DNA of 64,000 nucleotides, from NCBI GenBank assembly GCA_950022495.1, contig CATLLJ010000002.1, positions 124,001 to 188,000 on the forward strand, in the 5' to 3' direction. This stretch comes from an uncultured bacterium. GTDB taxonomy: Bacteria > Cyanobacteriota > Vampirovibrionia > Gastranaerophilales > Gastranaerophilaceae. The notes beneath the pieces are model-generated. The model saw only the letters and a program-made list of their open reading frames with translations, made no database searches and was not told where the DNA came from. Of this stretch, positions 43,877-52,182 are shown in pieces. The translations under genes and the position numbers were made by a program. The first letter of the stretch is position 1, and every line of letters starts with the position of its first letter.

Positions 43877-45006
43877 ACTTTCTCAGACAATAAGTCAAAG
43901 ATTTTAAATACCGGTTGAACTAACTCTTCGACCGGTATTTCTTCATCCAGTTCAAGAGTAATCGTTGGAATATTTCTTTCTACACCGCAATAAGTTCCAA
44001 AACTGCCAGGGGTAGGATAGCCGATACTTCCTTCTGCAGGGTAACGAATGATTTCAGAAATTTTTTCAGCAATTTCTTTTGCAGGACCATCGTAATTTAC
44101 AACTTTATACGGAGCATGCAAAGTCAAAATCATACTTGGAGAATATTTTTCGATAACATCTATTACAAATCTTGTTTCAATTTCGCTTGCCGGAGATTTA
44201 CCGCCATAATAATTGGTAGTTTCATCATCGCAAGTTGCGTTATCTCCTTCGTTCTTCCCCCAGTTTTTTGTCGGGAAGTTTCTATTTAAATCTACTCCGT
44301 TTGAATTAGTTCTGGTATTTTTCGACATTCCGTCAGGGTTTAAGCAAGGGATGAATAAAGGTGTATTTGCTTTATCACCTCTTTCTTCCATTTTACCCCT
44401 CCTCGGAATTAAAAATTCCGGTCCTCCCTCAAGGGGAGGACATTCTAATATTGTATTTCTTATTTTTAAAAGTACGTTTTCTAAGTTATTATTGATTTCA
44501 TTATTCCAAAAGCGTAATACTTTATATCCTTTTGAAGTTAACCAAGCGTCCATTGTTTCATCTTTCAAGAGTTGTGAATTTTGGTTATGTTGCCCTCCAT
44601 CTAGCTCTATAACTATTCTTCTTTCAAAACTGACAAAATCACAAATATAGGCCCCTATTTGCTGCTGCCTACGGAATTTTGTGTTTTCTATTTGCCTGTT
44701 TCGTATATGCTGCCATAATATAACTTCTTCTTTTGTCATATTATTTCTTAAATTTTGTGCTAAACGGACAAGTTTTATGTCCTCCACCGGCGGGAGGACC
44801 GGAATCTCTGATTCCGAGGAGGGGGCTGACATGCAAGTGAGGGGGCAGGAATATCTTTCTTCTAAATACTTTTCAATTAAGTATTTTCCCTGCGGTTCAT
44901 CTCCATGAAATACACCGATAATTAGCGGACGGTTTTTACCATCTTCGCCAATAAGTTCTATTGAGTTCCCTAACTCTGTTTTTGCAGATTCTAAAGTTTT
45001 TAACAT
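43873..45006 (-). CDS. M14 zinc carboxypeptidase (MpaA-like) interrupted in frame by a DUF559 nuclease domain
   Basis: 377 residues with two unrelated domains nested. Outer domain, residues 1-53 and 211-377: M14 peptidase with zinc ligands in FHGDEPQG (His34, Glu37) and TLHAPY (His297), CLNPDGMSKNTRTN, VDLNRNFPTKNW and catalytic Glu in TITLELDEE. This resembles MpaA-type murein-peptide amidases. Inner domain, residues ~78-187: a full DUF559 (Vsr-like) nuclease (RNNMTKEEVILWQHIRNRQI, KFRRQQQIGAYICDFVSFE, IVIELDGGQH, KGYKVLRFWNNEI). Removing the insert plus one 9-bp duplication leaves a 219-residue protein reading KYLEERGDKANTPLFIPC across the joint. Whether the fused protein is active is unknown. 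Confidence 0.85.
   Translation of the reverse strand: MLKTLESAKTELGNSIELIGEDGKNRPLIIGVFHGDEPQGKYLIEKYLEERYSCPLTCMSAPSSESEIPVLPPVEDIKLVRLAQNLRNNMTKEEVILWQHIRNRQIENTKFRRQQQIGAYICDFVSFERRIVIELDGGQHNQNSQLLKDETMDAWLTSKGYKVLRFWNNEINNNLENVLLKIRNTILECPPLEGGPEFLIPRRGKMEERGDKANTPLFIPCLNPDGMSKNTRTNSNGVDLNRNFPTKNWGKNEGDNATCDDETTNYYGGKSPASEIETRFVIDVIEKYSPSMILTLHAPYKVVNYDGPAKEIAEKISEIIRYPAEGSIGYPTPGSFGTYCGVERNIPTITLELDEEIPVEELVQPVFKIFDLLSEKV
44380..44388 (-). repeat. 9-bp direct repeat flanking the DUF559 element (right copy in gene sense)
   Basis: GAAGAAAGA (gene sense), identical to the copy at 44854-44862; likely target-site duplication. Confidence 0.65.
44396..44427 (+). repeat. Terminal inverted repeat of the DUF559 element, end 1
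   Basis: Starts CCCCTCCTCGGAATT and ends ATTCCGGTCCTCC; itself contains the palindrome CGGAAT…ATTCCG. Confidence 0.75.
44793..44824 (-). repeat. Terminal inverted repeat of the DUF559 element, end 2
   Basis: Inverted match to 44396-44427 with three substitutions, all in the loop between CGGAAT and ATTCCG, so that both stems are conserved. Confidence 0.75.
44854..44862 (-). repeat. 9-bp direct repeat flanking the DUF559 element (left copy in gene sense)
   Basis: GAAGAAAGA, identical to 44380-44388. Confidence 0.65.
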
Positions 45007-45009
45007 TAA

Positions 45010-45930
45010 CTACCCCTCAAAGAGTGCATTAATAAAATCATCCGGATTGAATGATTTCAAATCTTCCATTTTTTCACCCACCCCAACAAGTTTTACAGGA
45101 AGATTCATTTCTTTAGCTATTGCAATAATTATTGCACCTTTTGCACTTCCATCAAGTTTTGTAAGGGCAACAGAAGTAAGATTTACAGCTTCTGAGAAAA
45201 CTTTTGCCTGCTGCAAACCGTTTTGACCTGTATTTGCGTCTATAACAAGAATACTTTCTCTCAATGCGTCCGGAGCCTGTTTATCAATTACAGTTTTAAT
45301 CTTCTTTAACTCTTCCATCAAATTAAATTTATTTTGAAGTCTTCCGGCTGTATCAACTAAGATTATGTCATAGTTTTCGTTCTTTGCTTTTTGAATAGCT
45401 TCATAAACAACTGATGCAGGATCAGCTTTGTCTCGGCGAACAATATCAGCACCAGCTCTTTCTGACCAGATGTTTAATTGTTCTTCTGCAGCAGCCCTGA
45501 AGGTATCACCTGCCGCGATTAGAACTTTTTTACCTTCTTGTTTGAATTTGTGTGCCAGTTTCGCAATCAATGTTGTTTTACCGGCACCGTTTACACCTGC
45601 AATAAAATATATATTTAGTTCATTATCTTTGTAATTTAGTTCTGTAGAACCGGCTTTTATAAGAGTTTTTTTAAATTCATCTTTTAAATAATTTTTTAAT
45701 TCTGACGGTTTTGCATCTTTTTTGGCACGCAAATTATCTACCAATTCCGCAGCATAGCCTACCCCTAAATCTGCACTGATAAGAGTATCTTCAATATCAT
45801 CAAGTGCAAATTCTGAGTATTGCTCTTCTGTTTCATCAACATTAGCCAGAACATTTCCTACAAGGGACTGTGCAGTATTAGAAACTGCCTGTTTTAAATT
45901 ATCAAATTTATCTTTAAAGAATCCAAACAT
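45010..45930 (-). CDS. ftsY: Signal recognition particle receptor FtsY
   Basis: GTPase that docks the SRP-ribosome complex at the membrane. 306 residues: N domain, then NG GTPase with GVNGAGKTTLIAKLA (P-loop), GDTFRAAAEEQL, DTAGRLQ, TKLDGSAKGG-like TKLDGSAKGAII and GVGEKMEDL. Lacks the long acidic A domain of E. coli. ATG at 45930 begins MFGFFKDKFD. An extended -10 lies 6 nt before it. It is 3 nt upstream of the carboxypeptidase gene, probably on one transcript. Confidence 0.96.
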   Translation of the reverse strand: MFGFFKDKFDNLKQAVSNTAQSLVGNVLANVDETEEQYSEFALDDIEDTLISADLGVGYAAELVDNLRAKKDAKPSELKNYLKDEFKKTLIKAGSTELNYKDNELNIYFIAGVNGAGKTTLIAKLAHKFKQEGKKVLIAAGDTFRAAAEEQLNIWSERAGADIVRRDKADPASVVYEAIQKAKNENYDIILVDTAGRLQNKFNLMEELKKIKTVIDKQAPDALRESILVIDANTGQNGLQQAKVFSEAVNLTSVALTKLDGSAKGAIIIAIAKEMNLPVKLVGVGEKMEDLKSFNPDDFINALFEG

Positions 45931-45936
45931 AGTGGT

Positions 45937-45945
45937 ATAATAGCA
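45937..45945 (-). promoter_or_regulatory. Extended -10 promoter of ftsY (leaderless arrangement)
   Basis: On the minus strand TGC-TATTAT-ACCACT-ATG; no Shine-Dalgarno. Confidence 0.55.
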
Positions 45946-45966
45946 TAAAATCATCTATTTTGCATT

Positions 45967-46016
45967 AGAAAAAGGGCGTCTAGTTATATATAACCAGACG
46001 CCCTTTTTTAAATATT
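45967..46016 (-). terminator. Intrinsic terminator of nusB
   Basis: AAAGGGCGTCT pairs with AGACGCCCTTT around an AT-rich loop that is itself self-complementary (TTATATATAA); T/A-runs flank both sides. Confidence 0.85.
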
Positions 46017-46024
46017 TAAACTTA

Positions 46025-46684
46025 TTATTTCAAGCCGTTTTCAACAATAACTTTTGCAAGAACACCATTTACAAATGATGCACTGTCATCAGTTGAATAT
46101 TTTTTAGCAAGTTCTAAAGCTTCATCTACAACAACCTTCATAGGAGTTTCTTTTATATATAAAAGTTCAGAAATCGCAATTCTTAAAATATCTTTATCCA
46201 TTTTTACAAGTCTGTCAAAATCCCAGCCTGTAGAATATTTCTTAATAATTTCATCTATTTCTTCATGATTTTTTTGGAAAGCTTCAGCAATTTGAATGGC
46301 ATAATTTTTCACTTCACCTTCGGATTCAAGAGTTGCAAACTCGGCAATTTCAAGGGCCAACAACGCTTTTTCCGCAACATTTATCATTTCGTCAATTCTG
46401 CCGGTCATATCAGATGTCATCGGAAGTGGAACAGGAATATTTGATGCTTCCATAGGACGATTCAAATTAATTTCATGTTCTGCTTCATAATCGTCAATTT
46501 TATTTTTCATATCCATCAATGCTCCAAGTGACAATTTCAATTCATCACTTGCACTGCTTGATAAAATTCTAACAGATTTCAATATAATATCATCCAAATT
46601 TTCTTTAGAATAATTTGATATTTTCTTATCAAATTGAGAAAATAAAATAAATGCCAATTCTCTAGATGCTCTGCGGGCTTGCAT
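46025..46684 (-). CDS. nusB: Transcription antitermination factor NusB
   Basis: 219 residues, longer than the ~140 of E. coli but similar to cyanobacterial NusB, with an extra middle region (residues ~40-110). The core is ARRASRELAFILFSQFD at the N-terminus and RLVKMDKDILRIAISELLYI, PMKVVVDEALELAKKYSTDD and FVNGVLAKVI at the C-terminus. Binds boxA RNA with NusE for rRNA antitermination. AAGAGGT precedes the ATG. Confidence 0.93.
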   Translation of the reverse strand: MQARRASRELAFILFSQFDKKISNYSKENLDDIILKSVRILSSSASDELKLSLGALMDMKNKIDDYEAEHEINLNRPMEASNIPVPLPMTSDMTGRIDEMINVAEKALLALEIAEFATLESEGEVKNYAIQIAEAFQKNHEEIDEIIKKYSTGWDFDRLVKMDKDILRIAISELLYIKETPMKVVVDEALELAKKYSTDDSASFVNGVLAKVIVENGLK

Positions 46685-46766
46685 ATTTAATACCTCTTAA
46701 TTTTTCATATTTTACTCGTGATTTAATGCTATCATGAAAAACATTTTGCGTAAAGTTCATTTAAAA

Positions 46767-47360
46767 TTATGAATGTTTCTTTCTGCTCATAGAAATACAC
46801 ATAACTTTAAAGAGATCCTTATAATAATCAACAAAATTTTTCATTTTAAATTTAACAATTTCAATACGGGAAGCCTTTTCCGGACATCTGTTAATTGGAG
46901 CAGGATCAGTTCCGAATTCCCTGCAAATTGGTGGACGTTCTGAATAAACGCTGCATCTGCCGTAATCTGTTATAAATGGACAATAATTTTTATTTTTTTG
47001 GTAATCTTCCAGCAACGCCTGAATTTGTTCCTGGCTCTTAATCTGCATTTTCTTCATTACATCTTTTGGAATACCTACAAGCCTATTACCATTTTGGTCA
47101 AAACCTATAAACTGAATTGGATTACCTGTAGTATTAAACATTACAGAATCATAAGTATCTCTTGGATCATTATGACCAATATTAATTATATTATATATTG
47201 GTCTTTGAACTTTATCTTTATACTTTGGCAAAAAATCAACAGGTATTGGAGCGTCCGCACAACAGCGGGCTTTACACTTTGGAATGAAGCACTTTGAAGG
47301 ACTTGTTAAATATGTTTTTATACCTGTTAATTTCATAATATTTGTATTAAATCCAAACAT
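46767..47360 (-). CDS. YkgJ-type zinc/iron-chelating cysteine-cluster protein
   Basis: 197 residues. A YkgJ-like cysteine pattern is visible: CFIPKCKARCCADAPIPVDF near residue 25, then CPFITDYGRCSVYSERPPIC and FGTDPAPINRCP. Members are thought to bind metal and their role is unknown. Start uncertain: MFGFNTN at 47360 or MKLTG at 47336; neither has a clear Shine-Dalgarno. Confidence 0.75.
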   Translation of the reverse strand: MFGFNTNIMKLTGIKTYLTSPSKCFIPKCKARCCADAPIPVDFLPKYKDKVQRPIYNIINIGHNDPRDTYDSVMFNTTGNPIQFIGFDQNGNRLVGIPKDVMKKMQIKSQEQIQALLEDYQKNKNYCPFITDYGRCSVYSERPPICREFGTDPAPINRCPEKASRIEIVKFKMKNFVDYYKDLFKVMCISMSRKKHS

Positions 47361-47383
47361 AATATTTTTTGTTATCTGAAGCG

Positions 47384-47420
47384 AAAAAAAGGCCGGATAA
47401 AATTTATCCGACCTTTTTAA
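47384..47420 (-). terminator. Intrinsic terminator of rpsA
   Basis: AAAAAGGTCGGATAAA pairs with TTTATCCGGCCTTTTTTT (one G-T position), 15 nt after the rpsA stop on the minus strand. Confidence 0.82.
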
Positions 47421-47434
47421 AGTTAATAATTCAA

Positions 47435-48502
47435 TTATTCACTAACTTCTTCATTGTTCATATCTTTGATGCTCAAAGCTATTCTATGTTCTTGTGGAGT
47501 GAATTTCTTGATAAGAACTTCAATGCTGTCACCAACTTTGAATTTGTTGAATGGATTTACATTTCCTTCAGCAATTTCAGAAGCTGGTAATAATGCTTCA
47601 ACACCAGGGAAGATATTAATAAATGCACCAAATCCTGTAACTTTATTTACAGTACCTGTGATTACTTGACCTTCTGAGAATTGACCTTCGATTTGCTGCC
47701 ATGGATCTTCGCCCATTCTTTTTAATGACAATGAAATTCTCTTAAGTTCTGTATCAATTTTAATAATTTTAACTTCTAAAGTTTCGCCTAATGAAATAAC
47801 ATCAGATGGGTGTTTAATTCTTTGCCAAGAAATTTCAGAAATTGGAAGTAAACCGTCGATACCATTGATGTCAACGAATGCACCAAAGTCAGCAATTCTT
47901 ACAACTTCACCTTTAACAACTTGATCTTCTTCAAGTGTTGAAAGAATGTTATCAACAACTTGATCACGTTGTTCAGCAACAGCTTGTCTTTGAGACAAGA
48001 TAAGTTTGTTTTTCTTAGGATCAGCTTCAAGAACTTTAACTTCGATTTTCTGATCTAATAGACCATCAAATGGAGTACCTGTTCTAAGTTGAGATGATGG
48101 AATGAAACCTTTCAAATCAGCAACGTCAACTAAAACACCGCCTTTAACAACTGAAACAACTTTAGCAAGGATTGTATCGCCTTGAACTTTTGCATCATTA
48201 AGTTGAGCCCAAGCTTGAGCAAATGCAAGTCTTTTCAATGATAATAACATACCATCTTCATCATTTTCTTCTTTTAATACGTAGAATTCTTTTACATCGC
48301 CTTCTTCAACAGGGGTTGCATCTTCTGCAGATGAGATTTCTCTGTTTGGTAAGAAAGCTTCAGTTTTAGCACCGCGAACACTTACTAAGTAACCATCTTG
48401 TTCTTTTCTTAGAACTGTTCCTTCTACGATGTCAGCTACTGAATGGCTGTTTGAAAAACTTTCTTCTAATAGTTTTTCAAATTCGTCTAATACTTGTGTC
48501 AT
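47435..48502 (-). CDS. rpsA: 30S ribosomal protein S1 (four S1 domains)
   Basis: 355 residues with four S1 RNA-binding domains beginning near residues 23 (VEGTVLRKEQDGYLVSVRGA), 110 (ILAKVVSVVKGGVLVDVADL), 195 (VKGEVVRIADFGAFVDINGI) and 280 (ITGTVNKVTGFGAFINIFPG). E. coli S1 has six, while cyanobacterial and many Gram-positive S1 proteins are shorter like this one. S1 helps mRNA binding to the 30S subunit. Directly downstream of ispH, a pairing also seen in Firmicutes, where the two may be fused. Shine-Dalgarno AAAGGAGAAAA. Confidence 0.92.
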   Translation of the reverse strand: MTQVLDEFEKLLEESFSNSHSVADIVEGTVLRKEQDGYLVSVRGAKTEAFLPNREISSAEDATPVEEGDVKEFYVLKEENDEDGMLLSLKRLAFAQAWAQLNDAKVQGDTILAKVVSVVKGGVLVDVADLKGFIPSSQLRTGTPFDGLLDQKIEVKVLEADPKKNKLILSQRQAVAEQRDQVVDNILSTLEEDQVVKGEVVRIADFGAFVDINGIDGLLPISEISWQRIKHPSDVISLGETLEVKIIKIDTELKRISLSLKRMGEDPWQQIEGQFSEGQVITGTVNKVTGFGAFINIFPGVEALLPASEIAEGNVNPFNKFKVGDSIEVLIKKFTPQEHRIALSIKDMNNEEVSE

Positions 48503-48552
48503 TTTTATTTTCTCCTTTTCTTTGGTTTTATTTTAAAGAGGTGACGCCTCTT

Positions 48553-49449
48553 TTATACTTTTATTTTTTCAATAACATTATCAATTACATTCTGTGGAGT
48601 TGAAGCCCCTGCTGTAATTGAAATATTACTGGATTTTTCAATCAATTCAGAATATTCATCCAATTCTTTTTCAGTTTCAATATGAATTGTTGAAGTAATA
48701 TCTTTTAAAATTTCTGCAAGATGAGTTGTATTGGCACTTTTCTTAGAACCAACAACTATCATCAAATCACTTTCTTTTGCTAACTCTTTTGCTTCAGATT
48801 GACGCATTGAAGTACTCTGGCAAATTGTATTTGCAATATGCAGTTCTTTAGCAATTGGAGTTAAATACCCGATAATATTGTTCAAGGTTGAAAGCATTTG
48901 AGTTGTTTGAACAACCACACCTATTTTTTTATGATTTTTCAATTCTTGTTCAAAAGGTTTTAATTGTTCAACATCAGCAGCAACAAGAATTTTATCACCA
49001 TATTGTTCTGCATTGGCTTTTATTGCTACAACTTCAGGGTGTTCAGCTTTGCCTACAATAACCAGATAATAACCTTCTTTAACGAGTTCAATAGCTTTTT
49101 GTTGAACTTTTTTAACATCAGGACAGGTCAGGTCATAAACTTCAAACCCTGCATTTTTAATATCTTCAAAAACTTTAGGACTTTCGCCATGACTTCTTAC
49201 AACACAAATACCATTACCTTTTTCAGGTAACTCAGTCAACGATTCAACACCTAAAGATTTTAACTCCTCTATAACTTGAGCATTATGAATAAGTTCACCG
49301 AGAACACAAATATTGCGTTCAGGGTTTTCTGCTTTTAACTTTTTTACGGTATCTACGGCTCTTTTAACTCCGTAACAAAAACCGGCAAATTTCGCTATTT
49401 TTATATTTTTCGGCAATTTTAAATTGTCTTCTTTCAATTGAACTCGCAA
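48553..49449 (-). CDS. ispH: 4-hydroxy-3-methylbut-2-enyl diphosphate reductase (IspH/LytB)
   Basis: Last step of the MEP isoprenoid pathway, a [4Fe-4S] enzyme. 298 residues. Cluster cysteines are in AGFCYGVKRAV, DLTCPDVKKVQ and NTICQSTSMRQ. Other family segments: GELIHNAQVI, VRSHGESP, VGKAEHPEV, VVGSKKSANT and ITAGASTPQ. The start codon is uncertain (TTG at 49449 or TTG 12 nt later); no ATG is near and no Shine-Dalgarno is obvious. Confidence 0.93.
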   Translation of the reverse strand: MRVQLKEDNLKLPKNIKIAKFAGFCYGVKRAVDTVKKLKAENPERNICVLGELIHNAQVIEELKSLGVESLTELPEKGNGICVVRSHGESPKVFEDIKNAGFEVYDLTCPDVKKVQQKAIELVKEGYYLVIVGKAEHPEVVAIKANAEQYGDKILVAADVEQLKPFEQELKNHKKIGVVVQTTQMLSTLNNIIGYLTPIAKELHIANTICQSTSMRQSEAKELAKESDLMIVVGSKKSANTTHLAEILKDITSTIHIETEKELDEYSELIEKSSNISITAGASTPQNVIDNVIEKIKV

Positions 49450-49521
49450 ATTAGTAAATTATTTACTCTTTTGCTGTAATAAGATTAGACCATGAATACA
49501 GCTTTAAATCAAGTAGGAGAT

Positions 49522-49800
49522 TTACCCCGGACACAAACTTTCCCAATCTGTATCGTCTTCATCTTCACCGGGCTCTACTATGTGCTCGCCACATTCTAAC
49601 ATGACCTGAATTGATAATTTAAGCTGTTTTTTATAATTTTCACGTGCTCTTGCTAAAGTTTTTGCACAAAATGTGAAACTTGGAATTTCTTTAATTTCAA
49701 TATAGTAATATGGATTGCCGTCAAAATCCAAATCCTGACCTTCAATAAGGGTCCAGTTCAAATTCAAATAATAATCTATATCTTTAATTACTTCTGCCAT
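49522..49800 (-). CDS. HicB-like small protein
   Basis: 92 residues. The pattern YYIEIKEIPSFTFCAKTLAR, then ARENYKKQLKLSIQVMLECG, resembles the partial RNase-H-fold 'HicB-like antitoxin' family, followed by an acidic tail (EPGEDEDDTDWES). No HicA toxin gene lies beside it. It is the last gene of the truB-GerMN strand block, 10 nt after the GerMN gene. Confidence 0.5.
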   Translation of the reverse strand: MAEVIKDIDYYLNLNWTLIEGQDLDFDGNPYYYIEIKEIPSFTFCAKTLARARENYKKQLKLSIQVMLECGEHIVEPGEDEDDTDWESLCPG

Positions 49801-49810
49801 ATTAATTATA

Positions 49811-50410
49811 CTAATTATCTAATGAAGAATTACTCAACGGTTGTGTAAGCATAATGCCTTCACCACCGACAACATCAGCCTGATGACCGTCAATATACAG
49901 ATAAACAGGTAATGTTGAATTTAATTTTACAGTTTTTATAAGTTGATAAAGTCTTTTGTACAAACTTTCTGTTCCGCCGCCATTTACGAAAGCTGAATTC
50001 AAGTTCACAATAACTTTATCTGGCTGTTCTGTTATATTGATAATTTCAGAACCGGAAGGAATTTCTGTATAAACACCTTTCTGGCGTTCTTCCTGTTTCG
50101 GTCCGCGAACCAGTGAATTTATTGCAAATTTCACTTTTGAACCATCAACATCTTTATTATAAACACGTTTTACAGCCTTATAAACCTCTTCGTTGTGTTC
50201 ATTTTTACCAATAAAGTATACATTAACATATTCTTTTTCTTTTGTATCAGCAGGTTCAGCTTCGTCTTCCTGAACCGAACGTTCAGAAACCTCGATTTGA
50301 TCAGGTTTAACTTCCGGTTTTGGCATCAATACATTAAACGCAACCAGCCCGATAACTGCCAGCATACAAAATCCAATAAATATTAAAAGTATTTTCTGAT
50401 TTTTATTCAT
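49811..50410 (-). CDS. GerMN-domain membrane-anchored protein
   Basis: 199 residues. N-terminal transmembrane anchor (ILLIFIGFCMLAVIGLVAFN), acidic linker, then a GerMN domain (residues ~63-190): VNVYFIGKNEHNEEVYKAVK, INSLVRGPKQEERQKGVYTE, IPSGSEIINI, VNLNSAFVNGGG and LPVYLYIDGH. GerMN modules occur in cell-wall-related proteins of spore formers and cyanobacteria. Likely periplasmic envelope function. Ribosome-binding site AGGATTTTAT. Confidence 0.82.
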   Translation of the reverse strand: MNKNQKILLIFIGFCMLAVIGLVAFNVLMPKPEVKPDQIEVSERSVQEDEAEPADTKEKEYVNVYFIGKNEHNEEVYKAVKRVYNKDVDGSKVKFAINSLVRGPKQEERQKGVYTEIPSGSEIINITEQPDKVIVNLNSAFVNGGGTESLYKRLYQLIKTVKLNSTLPVYLYIDGHQADVVGGEGIMLTQPLSNSSLDN

Positions 50411-50419
50411 ATAAAATCC

Positions 50420-51271
50420 TTAGTCTTTTGGAATAACAATAACACCATCTGTAATTATTGTATTATTCTTTATTGCAACATTTTTTACTGAAACCTTCGC
50501 ATCTTTATTATCTAAAATATTCACAGAAAAATCAAGCGGATTTAAGTAATTCAAAATAAAATCAAGCTTATGCAAATCAGCATTAAACAAATCTGAAACA
50601 AGCTGGGTATTGCTAAAATCAATTTTACCTTTGCGGACAACTAAATCAGAAGTTATTACGAGTTTTTGTTCAGCTCTTATGAATGGAAGAGTAACTCCGA
50701 TTACATAATAGAATTTGTTAGCTTTAATTGAAACTCTTGTAGATGAGATTTTCACACCGGAAGCAAATCCCTTGCCTAAGCTATTCAAATCATTGATAAC
50801 TTTTTGATATTTTGAAGAATTGATTGTTTTATTAAGATCATTAGCAGTCATTTTTATATTAAATGACATAGGAAAATCTTCCATAAAGATAATATCATCT
50901 TTAGTTTGTTTAATATAATTAAAATCACATAGAGTCTGCATTTCAAGATAAGTCAAATGAATATCATTTATTGCAACGTCATCGCCTTGAATATAAAGCG
51001 ATTTAAATATACCGTTTTTCAAATCTTTTGAACTATAAGACTCAAGTTTAACTTTTAAATTATCACCATCAATAGTTTTTGACATGGCTTTTCTTAAAAT
51101 TGCCTGAGTAGTTTTTTCAGTAGCAAAATTCAAGCCTGAAACACCGCTGATAAAAGTTCTAAAACCTGAATTCATATCGTATGGTTCAACACACTTATAT
51201 TCACAAGCTGCAAACGCAGTAGATGCCTGCATTGCTAAAAACAAACCCGCTAATAAAATTATCTTTTTCAT
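50420..51271 (-). CDS. DUF2993 (LmeA-like) exported lipid-binding-type protein
   Basis: 283 residues. Signal peptide MKKIILLAGLFLAMQASTAFA. The rest resembles the DUF2993 family: KVKLESYSSKDLKNGIFKSL with YIQGDDVAINDIHL, a repeating amphipathic beta pattern, then NDLNKTINSSKYQKVIND. Related proteins bind phospholipid (LmeA in mycobacteria) or belong to the cyanobacterial 'DUF2993' group. Its ATG overlaps the truB stop (4 nt). Confidence 0.65.
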   Translation of the reverse strand: MKKIILLAGLFLAMQASTAFAACEYKCVEPYDMNSGFRTFISGVSGLNFATEKTTQAILRKAMSKTIDGDNLKVKLESYSSKDLKNGIFKSLYIQGDDVAINDIHLTYLEMQTLCDFNYIKQTKDDIIFMEDFPMSFNIKMTANDLNKTINSSKYQKVINDLNSLGKGFASGVKISSTRVSIKANKFYYVIGVTLPFIRAEQKLVITSDLVVRKGKIDFSNTQLVSDLFNADLHKLDFILNYLNPLDFSVNILDNKDAKVSVKNVAIKNNTIITDGVIVIPKD

Positions 51272-52182
51272 AAAACCTCAAATACTTTTTTAACAAGAAT
51301 TTTATTCTTTTCAACCTTACCTATAGCATATATTTTATCACTATAAACTAAAATTACAATATCCGAATCTTTAAAACTTTCGTTGCGTAAACTCATACCA
51401 TGAGAAACTCTTTCAACTTCAGAATCATTAAGTTCATAACACGGATATTCCAGAACATCCAAAGGATTTATAATAACGTTATCGACGTCAGGAATTTCCT
51501 TCAAACAATCCAATGCAACAGAATTCTCAACCATAAATCTACCGGCTTTTGTCCTGATTAAATTTGTAAGATATCCGCCACAACCGAGAATTTTACCCAT
51601 ATCATAAGCAATTGAGCGAATATAAGTTCCTTTTGAACACGCAATCCTTATAACAGCAGTTTGCTCAATTTCGTCAAAACATTCTAATTCTATTTTTGAT
51701 ATAAATATTTTTCTTGGTTTAATTTCGACATCCTGTCCTTGACGGGCATAATCATACAACTTTTTACCGTTAACCTTAATAGCAGAATATATCGGCGGCA
51801 ATTGTTCAATTTCACCTCTAAATTTATCAAGAACATCTAAAATATCTTGCTGAGAAACTTTTTTATCAAAACTTTCTACAACATCCCCTTCTATATCATA
51901 AGTTGTTGTATTTTTTCCTAACTGTACGGTTGCAAGATATTCTTTATCGTCGTTAAGATATTCAATAAGACGTGTAGCTTTGCCGATACATACAGGTAAA
52001 ACACCTTCTGCAAAAGGATCAAGTGTGCCGGTATGACCGATTTGCTTAATTTTAGTAACCCTACGCAATCGGCTGACAACATCATGAGACGTCATTCCAA
52101 CAGGTTTATAAACATTTAAAAACCCGAAAAGTGAAGCCTTCGGAGCAGCTTTATTTCCGGCGGCAACACTATTTTCTACCAT
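51268..52182 (-). CDS. truB: tRNA pseudouridine(55) synthase
   Basis: 304 residues. Catalytic Asp in HTGTLDPFAEGVLPVCIG; other signatures are GFLNVYKPVGMTSHDVVSRL, DKEYLATVQLG, QLPPIYSAIKVNGKKLYDYA and CSKGTYIRSIAYDMG. A C-terminal PUA-like part follows. Start overlaps the rbfA stop by 1 nt, a classic rbfA-truB arrangement. Confidence 0.95.
   Translation of the reverse strand: MVENSVAAGNKAAPKASLFGFLNVYKPVGMTSHDVVSRLRRVTKIKQIGHTGTLDPFAEGVLPVCIGKATRLIEYLNDDKEYLATVQLGKNTTTYDIEGDVVESFDKKVSQQDILDVLDKFRGEIEQLPPIYSAIKVNGKKLYDYARQGQDVEIKPRKIFISKIELECFDEIEQTAVIRIACSKGTYIRSIAYDMGKILGCGGYLTNLIRTKAGRFMVENSVALDCLKEIPDVDNVIINPLDVLEYPCYELNDSEVERVSHGMSLRNESFKDSDIVILVYSDKIYAIGKVEKNKILVKKVFEVL

Larger units (their letters stand above)
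44389..44853 (-). mobile_element. Putative DUF559-nuclease mobile element with terminal inverted repeats
   Basis: 465 bp (155 codons) bounded by the 9-bp direct repeat GAAGAAAGA. Near each end is a 32-bp inverted repeat, CCCCTCCTCGGAAT…GGTCCTCC (44396-44427 and 44793-44824), with 29 of 32 positions matching. Inside each lies a further palindrome, GTCCTCC…GGAGGAC (44421-44441 and 44779-44799). The only gene content is the DUF559 nuclease domain; no transposase. The ends contain no stop codon in the host frame, so the host ORF stays open. GC-rich ends contrast with the AT-rich host. Confidence 0.75.

Noticed and set aside
44389-44853. DUF559 insert as a true intein
   Set aside because: No Cys/Ser start of a splicing block, no HINT-type motifs and no C-terminal His-Asn at the junction; the ends are inverted repeats instead.
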